Source: Hemerocallis citrina (lineage: Eukaryota > Streptophyta > Magnoliopsida > Asparagales > Asphodelaceae). From it: a stretch of DNA of 64,000 nt. The position numbers and the translations under genes are program-made. Positions within the stretch are counted from its first letter, which is position 1; each line of letters opens with the position of its first letter. This document shows, in pieces, positions 44,003 to 54,372 of the stretch. Under the pieces are notes generated by a model that worked only from the letters and a program-made list of their open reading frames with translations, made no database searches and was not told the origin of the DNA. The DNA is taken from NCBI GenBank assembly GCA_017893485.1, contig CM030365.1:27736289-27800288 (forward strand), read 5' to 3'.

Positions 44003-44020
44003 TGGTATCAGAGCCAGGTT
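44003..44020 (+). promoter_or_regulatory. EPRV tRNA-Met primer-binding site
   Basis: TGGTATCAGAGCCAGGTT matches the initiator tRNA-Met primer site by which Caulimoviridae genomes are numbered. It lies about 1.2 kb after the predicted transcription start, further than the about 0.6 kb of cauliflower mosaic virus, because of the intervening 43335-43895 frame. Confidence 0.88.
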
Positions 44021-44285
44021 AAAGTAAGCAAATTAAATTTAATTTTAAAAATTTTCTGCATATTTATTAATAATTTATAAGGTAGAAAGCAGAAAAACTA
44101 AAATCTAATAATAAAAATAAAAATTATCCTAAAACCCAAAAACTTTTAGTTTTTGTAGAAAGGTCACACATCCTATAAAAATTACTATAGGAACAATACT
44201 ATAGAAATCTAACTAAAAACTAGGGTATTTCACTAATTATTTCCAAAACAAGGGCATTTGACTAAATAATTTCAAAAAGAAGGTT
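44021..44285 (+). other. EPRV 3' edge with A/T-rich motif inverted relative to the 5' edge
   Basis: No gene is seen. GGGTATTTCACTAATTATTT and GGGCATTTGACTAAATAATT (about 44224-44280) resemble the reverse complement of CTTCCAAAAATATTTAGCCA and its neighbour at the left edge (about 36448-36510). Confidence 0.5.
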
Positions 44286-44560
44286 ACCAAGCCAAATAAC
44301 TCTGAGTCGGTTTGGGTAAATAACTGGGTTTGGATCCAGGGTAAATGTGAATGGGTAAATGGGTTTGGGTTAAATAACCGGGTTGGGTAGTTAGGTGGGT
44401 ATGGGTATGGGCTTTAATTGATAAATGGGTTATTGTATAATTGGGTTTTGAATAGGGTATTGGGTATTTTAATGGGTTTGGGGATTAGGGTATATAGAAT
44501 TTAAATAAAAATGGTTTTTTAAAACAAAATCCAATAGGAAAAATGGGCATATAAATTCAA
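44286..44560. repeat. G/T-rich degenerate repeat
   Basis: Repeated GGGTTTGGGTTAAATAACCG- and GGGTATGGGT-like words fill the interval between the EPRV edge and LTR sequence. No coding frame. It might be host satellite-like DNA or LTR 3' sequence. Confidence 0.4.
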
Positions 44561-47500
44561 TAAATAACAAATAAAAAAAATATTGTCTCTAATAAAATGT
44601 AGTTTGCATTACAAAATATAATTTATACAATTGGCAGATAAAATGGATTTTTAATAACTAGTCAAAGATAACAATAATAATAATAAGAGTATTAGTAACA
44701 AAAATAAGAATTTTTATTATAATATAAAATCATAGAAAATAGTTACGAATAAATTTATTTATCGAAAAATAGATTTTAAATAGAAGATCCAATATAATAT
44801 TTAAAAAAAAAATTTGAAAACCGGAAAAATAATTTGTGAAAATTTTAAATACCGAATATATGCAAAAATACATTTTTGAGAAAACAGAGGTTACACAAAA
44901 ACTCCTCAAAATCTGAGCTCTATACTCCAATCCGAGAGCCAAACAGCAAGCCATAGGTCTGCACAGTGCTCGGTTGTACTGTGCAACCCTGGCGCTGTGA
45001 TGCCCATGACCCCGAGCCAACCCTAGGTCTAGAGTTTAACCCCAAAACCCTAACCCTAGTCTCTCACCACTTCAAGCATGTATTCTTTGATGAATTTGAC
45101 ATGTATTTATATATAAAAAATCTAGTTTTCAACTCATCATAAACTCATATCGAAACAGCGAATAACTCACAAAAATTTCATCTTTTAATTACTCAAAACA
45201 TGTTCTTTAATCATACATATAGATCTACACATCTACAATAACATATAGGTTCATTAGATCTATTTTTACAATTAAAAATTAGATCTTTCATGCATAGAAA
45301 ACCTTCATTATTCAAGAACAAATTATTTTATATCCATACACAATCAAGATTCAATCTTTACGCCATATAATCAACAATTTCATATCATGCATACATCTCA
45401 GTAGGTACTACAATCATGCTACAAAACAAGCCATGACATATAAGAGTCCATCCATAGCATGATACTAAATATATTAGATAAAAAAAAACAAGAGAGTTGG
45501 AGTGTTTCCCACCTCAAGAAAAAATTGATATAACTAGTAATCTCCTCCTCCAAGCAATAGATCAACTACAAAGCCTCCAAAAAATCACCAAAAATAGGAA
45601 AAGAATGCAGGCCGAAACCTACTGCTGTTCCCATATATATTGTTGGCCAAAAATGTAGCGCCTCGGATCCCACTACCAGAAATCCGTGACACAAACCAGA
45701 ATCTTTTCCTTCAAATGCATCTCTACACAATAGTAACACGAAAATTTAAAACTTTTTATTGCCCAATAAAAAGTCATTAAATCATTAATTACAATCATTA
45801 TGTTGTTCTTGAACAAGAAATACAAATTACATTAAAGTATTACAATACTACTTAAACATTGTGCCTGCCCTTGAGATCGGTAGTCAACTGATCTTCCACA
45901 GGAACTCCACTGAGTGGTCAATCTGCTTCCCTGAGATGCGCCCTGTAGCTCAAATATTTGACTGCGCTACTCTGATATTCCTGCACCTGCTCGAATGGTA
46001 GGTAGGTAATTACTACTCCACTTGGATGCCCTACTTGTCTCGAGTCCTCCTGCACTTGCGATCTAGTATCCAGTACCTAATTGAGTGGGAACGTCAGTAC
46101 ATATACTGACGCAATGCGGATAAGAAAACAGTGATCTCCAACTAGCAATCACAACCAGCCTTTGATGAAAATAGAAACATGCATCCTAATTTCCTAGTGT
46201 CACTGTATGTCATGACCTGAAGTCTAATGCATAGTACAAAATGTATAGAAAAACAGATGTACTTAGTTTAATGTCAGCAAGACTTTGGACACATATGCAT
46301 CCCATACTACATACGCTCCAAATCAAGTCGTTTCCTCCAGTTTCAGAATTTCGAACTCTCGCCATGCAATACATTCTACTATTGTACACTTTCTATTCTC
46401 GATAAGTACAACATAATTGAAGAGGTTATAAAATTTCAGGGTATTCCAATTTGTCACTAATAACCAGCGCACCGAACCTCTCTCAAAATTCATGACGAAC
46501 TTACAGATACACCTCAACATACCCATGTTGCCGAAGATCCACGAGACTGAAGCCCCATGGTCCGTTCATGTCCATTAACATAGAATAAAGGAACATCTCG
46601 TTCTTATCAAGGTACCTCGGGAATTAACAGAACGAGATACGACTCCCGTGTGCTCAGCTAGTGAGAAGACACAGCCCGTATCCCTACGACAGGAAGAGAC
46701 AACCCTAGTTAATTACCACCTAGTGCTGGCCTTTAGAACAAGTCAAATTATAGGGAATCACCCCTAACACCAACTCGGTCCTTAAGCGAAAAGTAAAGAA
46801 ACTTAATTAAATAACAGTTTACTAAAAAAACACATTTTTCACCCAAAATCATGCACGAAGTTTTATCAAACAATTGATCCCTGACTGGTCTATCAAATTA
46901 ATAACCTGGCGAGTCGATACTCATCGGCAGTCATACCCCTGTTGGTCCTCGACCAAATCCCCGGCCCGTGACCCTAGGGAAGCCTTACACCCGGCATATA
47001 GGGGTAAACATACAAAAACATCAACACCTGACTTATTGACTGACCTAGTGTACAATACGCTGATCAAAAAATAGTTTCAGCAAAACCTAGGTCAGAAATG
47101 GATCTGACCTGGTCAAATAAATCAAACACTGGCCACCCGATCTACATCGTTCGCCACCACCTCTGACTCGGATTGCATCCAGTATCCCGGCCCGCGATCA
47201 ATTACCCATTGGGTAAGAGTTCGTCGGCGCACGAGGGATGACTATCCAGTTCTCGAGGCGGAAGAATTCAATTACAATACTAGCCAACTGGGTTGAAAGT
47301 CCTAGAATATCAACAACCCTAGACTAGGTCCAAGCTATACTAGATACGAGCTCCACATACAACAAATCGAACATATAGCTCTACCATGAGTACTAAGCAC
47401 AAAAAATCTTATCACAGTTCCAAATGAAGTGGTTAATAGGGATAATCATTTAACATATTGGAAACTCAAATCGACTCATAGTCATAATCCTGTAGCATGT

Positions 47501-47888
47501 AGAAAATTCCATATCAATTCATCTACTAAACCAAATTTGATGATTCCAGATCCTATAACATGGTATAATCCTCTACTTCACTTCTCTAGTTGACAACTAT
47601 CCCAAATTATGCCAATTAAAGTGAGAAAACCCCTTAGCAATCCACTAATAATAAGCAGTTCAAGGAAATGCAGTTGCTGCTCCTTGAAAAATTCATAACT
47701 TCAAAATACAAATTGGAACTGCATGATCTTACCCATTCTGGAAATCTATGACTCTATACTACAAGTCTCTAGTTGATCATTCCTTCAGATTCAGCCATCT
47801 AGATGCTATAAAATCCCTATATGTTCTCAGTTGTACACTTCCTCAATACATTTGTTGCAGTTTGCTAATAACATAAAAACTTGTTCAC

Positions 47889-48497
47889 TGATATGGCTAA
47901 AAATAGAACCAAATCTAGACCATTCAAATTGGGCACGAATCTTAAAGCTCTTAGGGGTAAAACGGTAATTTCACATACAAATGGGTTCAAAATTGGAACT
48001 GGGTGTTTCTTCAAAGCCCAATAATCCAAAAACAGATCTGTCCTATTAGGTATGGGTAGCAACCCATTACAAACCAATTTAGATATTCAAAGAGTAATTC
48101 AAATTCATGGTTATCTCTAAGAGACAGTTTAAACCAAATCTCTTATCATGAAACAAGTTCAAACTCTACATCGTATCCAAAAACACCGGGACATAAGGAT
48201 AAATGATTATCTCTAAACTGTCTCTAAAGGCGACTATAAAAACCCCTCTCCCCCACCATAACAAGGTAATCAATATTTTTCCACATAAACGCTCTTTCAT
48301 AATCTTCCTGATTACTGACTTGAGCATCGGAGGGTTCGTCACCGGGATCCATCTCGGTGTATCGAACTTTTTGCAGGTCAATGCTAGCGGCAAGAAACCA
48401 ATCAAACGCCGGTAAAAGTCAACAGGTTTGCCTTATTTGTTTCTAAGAGAATCCATAAATTCATCTATTTGCTCCCACACCAAAATCAGCAACAACA
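47889..48497 (+). repeat. Element E 5' LTR (609 bp)
   Basis: TGATATGGCTAAAAATAG...AACAACA. A TATA box (TATAAAAA, 48235-48242) is followed by CCCCTCTCCCCC. It matches 53758-54367 with scattered substitutions, more than between the LTRs of A or C by eye, so E may be older than those insertions. Confidence 0.9.
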
Positions 48498-48498
48498 G

Positions 48499-48516
48499 AT
48501 TAGCGCCGTCCATGGG
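48499..48516 (+). promoter_or_regulatory. Primer-binding site of element E
   Basis: ATTAGCGCCGTCCATGGG lies one base after the LTR. It resembles the ATTGGCGCCGTCTGTGGG type seen in Tat/Ogre elements, a different tRNA from the iMet primer of A, B and C. Confidence 0.65.
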
Positions 48517-48567
48517 AAATGAAAAAGCAATCCAACCTTACTTCATCAGTAAAAGTAGTTTCAAACC

Positions 48568-50276
48568 ATGCATCTGATAGAGAAAGGGAAGGCAGCAACC
48601 TCCAGCAGAAGAGCCACTCCCCTTCCTCTTCCTCCTCCTCCGCTCCAAGACGTTCTTCCTCAACTCAATCAGCAAGTTCAGCAACTGCAGCCTGAATAAC
48701 CTCTTCCTCAACAGACCCCTCCACGGTCTCGGGGGGCTCTTGTCGAAGTCGTCCAAAGCAACATCCTCATCATGACCATGTTTCAGTCAACAATCCCTCC
48801 ACTGACTCTATGGCTTCTCAAAGTCCTCCAGGGCCGGATCTCTGTCAAGTAATTCTAAACTGTCGGTAGGGAGTCGACCTCCGAACTCGCTTGAATAAAT
48901 GGTGAGCCCCTAAGGAAGTCCCTCAACCTGAGCACCCAGGGGCTTCGAGAGTCCGAACCCTCCATAGACCGAGGACCAGAAAATCCCTTCTCCCGAGGAG
49001 GCGAAGAGAGTCCCCTCCCCACGTGTCGGCGGAGAAGTCCTACTCCAATAAGCCGAGCCACACCTACAGACCGTCGAGCTGGAGGGGCACCAGTCAATCA
49101 GGTTGAGCTCTAGAACTTCAAACAAGATATCTTGCGAGCTCTTAATATTGCCACAAGTCAAGATCAGCGTGCCCCTAACCCTCTCCATACCGCCACTCAT
49201 GAGGGAGAGTCCCGAGGGTCGACTAGATCCGACCGGAGGGATCACTCTGTCCACCTGCCGTCTCCACGAGATGGAGAGGTGCCTCAACTAGATCAATCCC
49301 AAAGAAGAACAACAGACCAATAGGTTCCGCCTAAGCAGACCCCCCTTATCTAGGGCCATCATGGAAGCTCTGATCCCTGAAGCTTTTAGGCTGCCCGCTT
49401 TGAATCCTACAATGTTGAACCAGACCCGGCCGATCATATCGAGAGTTTTAAAACTCTCATGATGATTCATCAAGCCTCAGATTCGGTCCTCTACAAGGCC
49501 TTCCCAGCAACATTGAGGGGACCAGCACGAGATTGTAACTCCCGTCTTTCTCCCGCCTCCATCTTCTCATTCGAATAGTTTGAGGAGCTCTTCCTCACCC
49601 ACGTCGTGGGCAGGCGCAGAGCCGAGAAAACAGGTGCGTCTTTGCTAGCACTTAACCAAAGAAAGGGTGAATACCTAAAAGATTATGTTTGGTGCTTCAC
49701 TGCCGAAGCTCGGATTATTGCCTCCCTCAATCAATCAGTAGCCTCTGCGGCATTCAGACACAACATCACTAACGCCGATCTCAGGGCGTCCCTTGCCAAG
49801 AAGCCTCCTTGGGACATCTTGGAACTCCTGCTTAGGAGCGAGAAATACATCCGAGCAGAAGAGGCTCTTAACCCCCCCCCCCCCCCCCCCGCCCCCCCCC
49901 AGTCTTGAGGAACCGTCTTTCGCGAACCAACGGAAGGATATAAGTGAAGAAGGACCACAGAAATTCCAGAAATGACAATGGCCACCGCCGCCCAGGTCTT
50001 CGTTTTGAGAAACTCACCCCCCTTAATACTAGTATATCAGTAGTTCTTATGGAGGTGGACAAGGAAGGGCTACTATGTGGTCCCCCTAGAATGAATACCT
50101 ATGGCAAGAAAAGGAATAGGGATAAGTGGTGCCATTTTCATAGGGATCACGGCCACGACACGGATGATTGTCGGGCTCTCAAAAAGGAAATCAAAGAACT
50201 CATACAGCGGGGACACCTGACCAAGTTCGTCAGAAAAGATAGGGCCGATCCTCCACCCCGAGGAGCCAACAATTGA
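48568..50276 (+). pseudogene. gag: Element E gag (Tat type), multiply broken
   Basis: An N-terminal stretch from ATG 48568 (MHLIEKGKAATSS) soon hits stops. The conserved capsid region reads through 49357-49860 in pieces: EALIPEAFRLPALNP, then FEELFLTHVVGRRRAEKTGASLL, LNQRKGEYLKDYVWCF and SLAKKPPWDILELLLRSEKY. A TAG at 49577-49579 interrupts it. A run of C residues (49872-49900) creates a variable proline stretch and probably a frameshift. The tail has a CHFHRDHGHDTDDCRALKKE histidine/cysteine motif and LIQRGHLTKFV, typical for Tat gag. Stop at 50274. It is nonfunctional. Confidence 0.82.
49872..49900 (+). repeat. Poly-C run in element E gag
   Basis: Nineteen C residues, one G and nine more C residues. 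Such runs slip in replication and sequencing, so the exact length is doubtful. Confidence 0.9.
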
Positions 50277-50427
50277 ACCGAGAGCCCAACGAGTTCCAAG
50301 ACTCCGAACATGAGGCCACCCTCCACCTTATCCATGGGGAGAACCAAACTCCTCCCAAGAGGCCTACACCCTATCATAGAAGTAGGTTTTCAGTTTTTAA
50401 TAAGTTTTTAATAATGACACGAGTCAA

Positions 50428-50760
50428 ACACTTGTTTCGACGTCGCTTTAGCCACTTGCAAACAAGCAAGTGCAGAGCAGCTCACCATTCGGAATTGCTC
50501 CTACACCTACAGCTCGTTAAATCCTCAAACAACAAGTTTGGAATCCAACACTTGGTTCGACGCTGCTTTAGCCGCTTGCAAACAAGCAAATATGGAGCAG
50601 CTCACCATTCAGAATTGCTCTTACAACTCGTTGAACCCCCTCAAATAACAAGTTCGGAGTCCAACACTTGGTTCGATGCCGCTTTAGCCGCTTGCGAACA
50701 AGCATGTGCGGAGCAGCTCACCATTCAGAATTGCTCCTACAACTCGTTGATAACTCCGTA
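50428..50760 (+). repeat. ~118-bp tandem repeats, 3 units
   Basis: Units starting near 50428, 50551 and 50665 share CACTTGGTTCGACGCTGCTT, GCTTGCAAACAAGCA, GAGCAGCTCACCATTC and TTGCTCCTACAACTCGTTG. A frame stays open across them (within 50273-50761) but it is repeat-driven, so I do not call a gene. Confidence 0.85.
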
Positions 50761-51420
50761 ACAACTAAGTTCGAAGTTCACAATCATGGTTCGAAATTGT
50801 CCTCACAGCATGCAAGTATGAGGTTTTGGGGCTCAAAACAAATATTCATACTACTCCCACTACTGTTTCAATTTTGTAACATGCAAGTTCGGAGCTCAAC
50901 TCCCCCTTAGAGTTTCTCCTCAAACTTATTTCCCAAACGGCTTTCTCCAAGAGCCTGGTGATGCTCTTCGCTCCGCTCGCCTCCCGAGCAGCCTTTTTCT
51001 CAATCAGTTTGGAGCTCAACTTTTCCCTAGAGTTCTCCTCAAACTCGTCTCCCAAATGGCTCTCTCCTAGAGCCTGACTATGCTCCTCCTCCTGCTCACC
51101 TCCTGAGTAGCCTTCTTCCAAGAGTTCAGAGCCTAACTCGTATAGAGATGCTCCTTAAACTCTCGCTTCCAAGAATGGACCTCCCTTAGAGTCATACAAA
51201 GCCTTTCTCATCTTCATGAAGGCAAAGATGTTGCACGACTATTTTGACCATGAAGAAGGGTGATTCTTCAACTAACTTCTAAAGAGAAATTGTAGATCTT
51301 CGAGTCAGCTTCGAAACGAGGGGTCAATCCGACCTCTGTAGCACTATGAACGTTGGTTACAATATAGCTGTGCCGAAGCCTTCCTGGCCCTCGGCAGCTC
51401 TTGCTAGAGCGTTCTTACCA
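50761..51420 (+). other. Non-coding, repeat-like interior of element E
   Basis: Degenerate words such as GTTCGGAGCTCAACTCCCCC and TAGAGTTCTCCTCAAACT recur at about 80-120 bp intervals. No protein domain was recognised on either strand. Confidence 0.5.
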
Positions 51421-52010
51421 CCGATGTCAAAATAAGTGAAAACAACGTTGACTGGTCAACGGTCAATGGTCAACGGTCAAATTCGCCACGTGTCGCTCTC
51501 TCGAAGAGTCTCTCGACTTCGGCAAGTGGTTCCAAGCATTCTTGCCACCGACGTCGAAATGAGAGAAAACAATGTTGACCGAGTTAATGGTCAACCATTG
51601 ACCGCCACGTGTCAAGCCGCCGAAGGCACTCTGGGTTCGGAAACTCAATCCAAGCATTCTTGCCATCGACCTTGAAATGAAGAAAAACTTTGCCTCAAGA
51701 TCCACTCTCAAATCAAAATCAACGGTTGAGATTAAAGCAAAAAATGAGAAAGTCAACGGTCAACGTTGACCAAGTCAACGGTCAACCATTGACAGCCATG
51801 TGTCAAGCAGCCGAAGGCACTCCTGGGTTCGAAAACTCGATCCGAGCATTCTTGCCACCAACCCTAAAATGTGAGAAAAACTCTGCCTTAAGGTTCGTGC
51901 TTAAATCAAGATCAACGGTTGTGATTAAGTCAACGGTCAACGTTCACCGATTCAACGGTTAACCATTGACCACCACGTGCCAAGCAGTCGAAGCCTCTCC
52001 TGGGTTCAGA
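51420..52010 (+). repeat. W-box-rich repeats in element E
   Basis: Units of roughly 110-220 bp, each with a GCATTCTTGCCACCGACGTC-like block, a cluster of TTGAC/GTCAA motifs (for example GTCAACGGTCAACGTTGACC near 51754) and, in most, CCACGTGTC. TTGAC is the core of the WRKY-binding W box and CACGTG the G box. Unit spacing is irregular. Confidence 0.8.
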
Positions 52011-52209
52011 AACTCGATCCGAGCATTCTTTCCACCGACTCTGAAATGAGAGAAAAATGTCGTATCAAAATTCGTGCTTGATCATGATCAACGGCTCAGA
52101 TTCACCGAAAAAGGGATTTAAGGGTTAACGTGTCGGGTCGGGTCGGGTCTGAACCCGTTTGGACCCAAAACCAAACCACCACCCTCCCACGTCTTCTTCT
52201 CCTTCAGAT

Positions 52210-53070
52210 TTGAGCGCCAAAACCCAAATCTCTTCGTCGAGCTCAACCTCGACACCACCCCCGCTCTGCCCGAGCTCCCTCCTCTCGTCTCCATAACGAG
52301 GAACTCCAACACCACCGCTTCCGAGCTCCTCGCCAAGCTCATCAACCTCCGTCATCGAGCTCTCGTAAACGAACCAAACTTTGCCAACTTCCCATCTCCG
52401 TCACCATATTCTCTGTCGCTGAAGTCCGAAGCCTCGTCGAACCCATAGCCAAGCTCCACTCGTTGAACCCATGGCATCGAGCCCACAAGCACCTTCACCA
52501 ATGTCGAGCTCCTCCCCTCCACTGTCAAGCTTACCAAGCCATCGAGCTCCTGTCCTCTTCAGTCGTCGACCTCAATGAGTCGAGCTCCACCACTGCTTTC
52601 ATCGAGCTCCCTCGACTCCAACTTGCCAACCCAATTTCGCCGAGCTCCCCTACTTCCGAGCTCGAGCCCCCTCATCGAACTCCACAAGCATCACTGCTGC
52701 CTTCATCGAACTCCACAAGCTACTGAAGCTCGGAGCTTCGTCGAAACCCAAATCACCTTCGTTGCTAGAGTTCCCCCTCCGTCGAACTCCGACCTCATCA
52801 CCATGCTTTCCACCGTCGCCATGTTCCGAGCTCCCTCTTCGCCATGAGCGTCGAGCGCCTCATCACCAGCTTGACTCCACAGTTGAGCTCCCCTCCTCCA
52901 TCAACAAACCCATTGCCGAGCTCCACACCTCCGTTGTCGAGCTCCACCTCCAATGCCGAGCTTCTTCGTCGCCAAGCTTGCAAGCTCTGAACCCATCATA
53001 GGGCAGCTCCTTCTTCCCGAAGCTCTGTCATCGTCGAGCTCGCCCTTCGTCAAGCTCCATTGACGCCCTC
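52210..53070 (+). repeat. CGAGCTC-rich degenerate minisatellite
   Basis: Dozens of TCGAGCTCC-type words separated by 10-40 bp, C-rich on the plus strand. Frames are open in several phases on both strands, a hallmark of low-complexity DNA rather than a gene. Confidence 0.75.
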
Positions 53071-53339
53071 AGAGACGGAGTAGGAGTCGAAGTCGGAGGC
53101 ATGGTAGGAGTCGGAGGCGTGGTCGGAGTTGAAGGCGTGGTTGAAGGCAGGGTCGAAGCTGAAGTCCATGAGAGAAGAAGAAGAGGAAAAAAATCCCCGA
53201 TCGCCACATGTCAGCGATCCAGTGGGTCGGTAGCGCCATCCGAGTGCTCTTGCCACCAACGTCAAAACGGGGAAAAAATTGCCTCCTCTCGATGCGTGCT
53301 CGCTTGATCATGATCAATGCCCAGGATTGCGCCACGTAT

Positions 53340-53640
53340 ACAGGTAATATTAATTAATTAATTAATTAAATTAAAAAAAAAGAAAAATTAATTAAAAAAA
53401 TTCTAAAAATAATTATTAATTTGAAATATATTTTTAAATTCTGAAAATAATAATTATTAAATTATAATAATTAATTAAATTTTCCAAAATTAATTATTTA
53501 AATTCGGAAATTGAATACAAAATTCACAAACTAATTAAAAATTAGAAAAAATTCAAAAAATCTAGAAAAATCACAAAAAATCCAGAAAACTATAAAAATA
53601 ATTTTGGGTATTTTACAAGCTCAGAAAATTACCGTTACAC
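53340..53640 (+). other. AT-rich end of element E interior
   Basis: AATTAATTAATTAAATT and AAAAATCTAGAAAAATC-like sequence without frames precedes the polypurine tract by about 100 bp. Confidence 0.6.
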
Positions 53641-53743
53641 CTTAAGCAAGATCCAAACTCCCCCGAGAACTCTGATAAATTCTATTAGCCATTGAAAACA
53701 AAAAAAAAACTACTCCTCAAAGGCTGTGAAACTCAGTCTTCAT

Positions 53744-53757
53744 GAGTGGGGGGCTTG
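53744..53757 (+). promoter_or_regulatory. Polypurine tract of element E
   Basis: AGTGGGGGGCTTG, a form typical of Tat elements, ends at the 3' LTR start (53758). Confidence 0.8.
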
Positions 53758-54367
53758 TGATATGGCTAAAAATAGAACCAAATTGGGAACGTTCAAATTG
53801 GGCGCAAATCTTAAAGCTCTCAGGTGTAAAATGGTAATTTCACCTACAAACGGGTCCGAAATGGGAACTGGGTCGTTCTTCAAAGCCCAATAATAACCCA
53901 AAAATGGATTTGTCCTATTAGGTATAGGTAGCAACCCGTTACAAACCAATTTAGATATTCAAAGTGTAATTCAAATTTATGGTTATCTCTAAAAAACGGT
54001 TTAAACCATATCTCTTATCATGAAACGAGTTTAAACTCTACATCTTATCCAAAAACACCAGAACATAAGGATAAATGATTATCTCTAAACTGTCTCTAAA
54101 AGTGAATATAAAAAACCCTCCCCCCACCATAACGAGGTAATCAATATTTTTCCACATAATGCTCTTTCGTAATCTTCCTGATTACTGACTTGAGCATCGG
54201 AGGGTTCGTCGCCGAGATCCATCCCGGTGTATCGAACTTTTTACAGGTCAACGCCAGCAGCAAGAAACCATTCAAATACAGGTGAAAGTCAACAAGTTTG
54301 CCTTATTTGTTTCCAAAACAATCCACAAATTCATTTGTTTGCTTCCACACCAAAATCAACAACAACA
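53758..54367 (+). repeat. Element E 3' LTR (610 bp)
   Basis: Sister of 47889-48497 with the same start, TATA box (54107-54115), and AACAACA end. Confidence 0.9.
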
Positions 54368-54372
54368 CTCAC

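Larger units (their letters stand above)
36440..44285 (+). mobile_element. Near full-length endogenous pararetrovirus (Caulimoviridae)
   Basis: The region carries in order a short frame, a CP-zinc finger-MP gene, protease, RT-RNase H, a transactivator-like gene, an as-1/TATA promoter, leader, an extra frame and a tRNA-Met primer site. No integrase and no LTRs are present, which separates it from the retrotransposons around it. Fusion of CP to MP with a separate transactivator resembles cavemoviruses and solendoviruses; I infer a relative of these, not a member. Unlike the decayed piece at 3.2-4.5 kb, most genes are still open. Both edges are approximate. The copy is disabled by at least one stop and one frameshift. 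Confidence 0.9.
47889..54367 (+). mobile_element. Element E: Tat-lineage gypsy, non-autonomous, nested in D
   Basis: Direct repeats 47889-48497 and 53758-54367 (TGATATGGC...CAACAACA) flank a primer-like site, a broken gag, repeat arrays and a polypurine tract. Flanks are TTCAC (47884-47888) and CTCAC (54368-54372), a target duplication with one change. The gag type, the GCGCCGTCCATGGG primer region and the GTGGGGGGCTT tract fit the Tat group of Ty3/gypsy. About 3.4 kb between gag and the 3' LTR hold repeats instead of pol, so E depends on other elements for its enzymes. Confidence 0.88.

Noticed and set aside
49731..50377. Minus-strand frames opposite element E gag
   Set aside because: They are shadows of the gag frame; one is a glycine run from the poly-C tract.
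52118..53335. Several 60-90-codon frames in element E
   Set aside because: All arise from CGAGCTC minisatellite sequence and are open in many phases.
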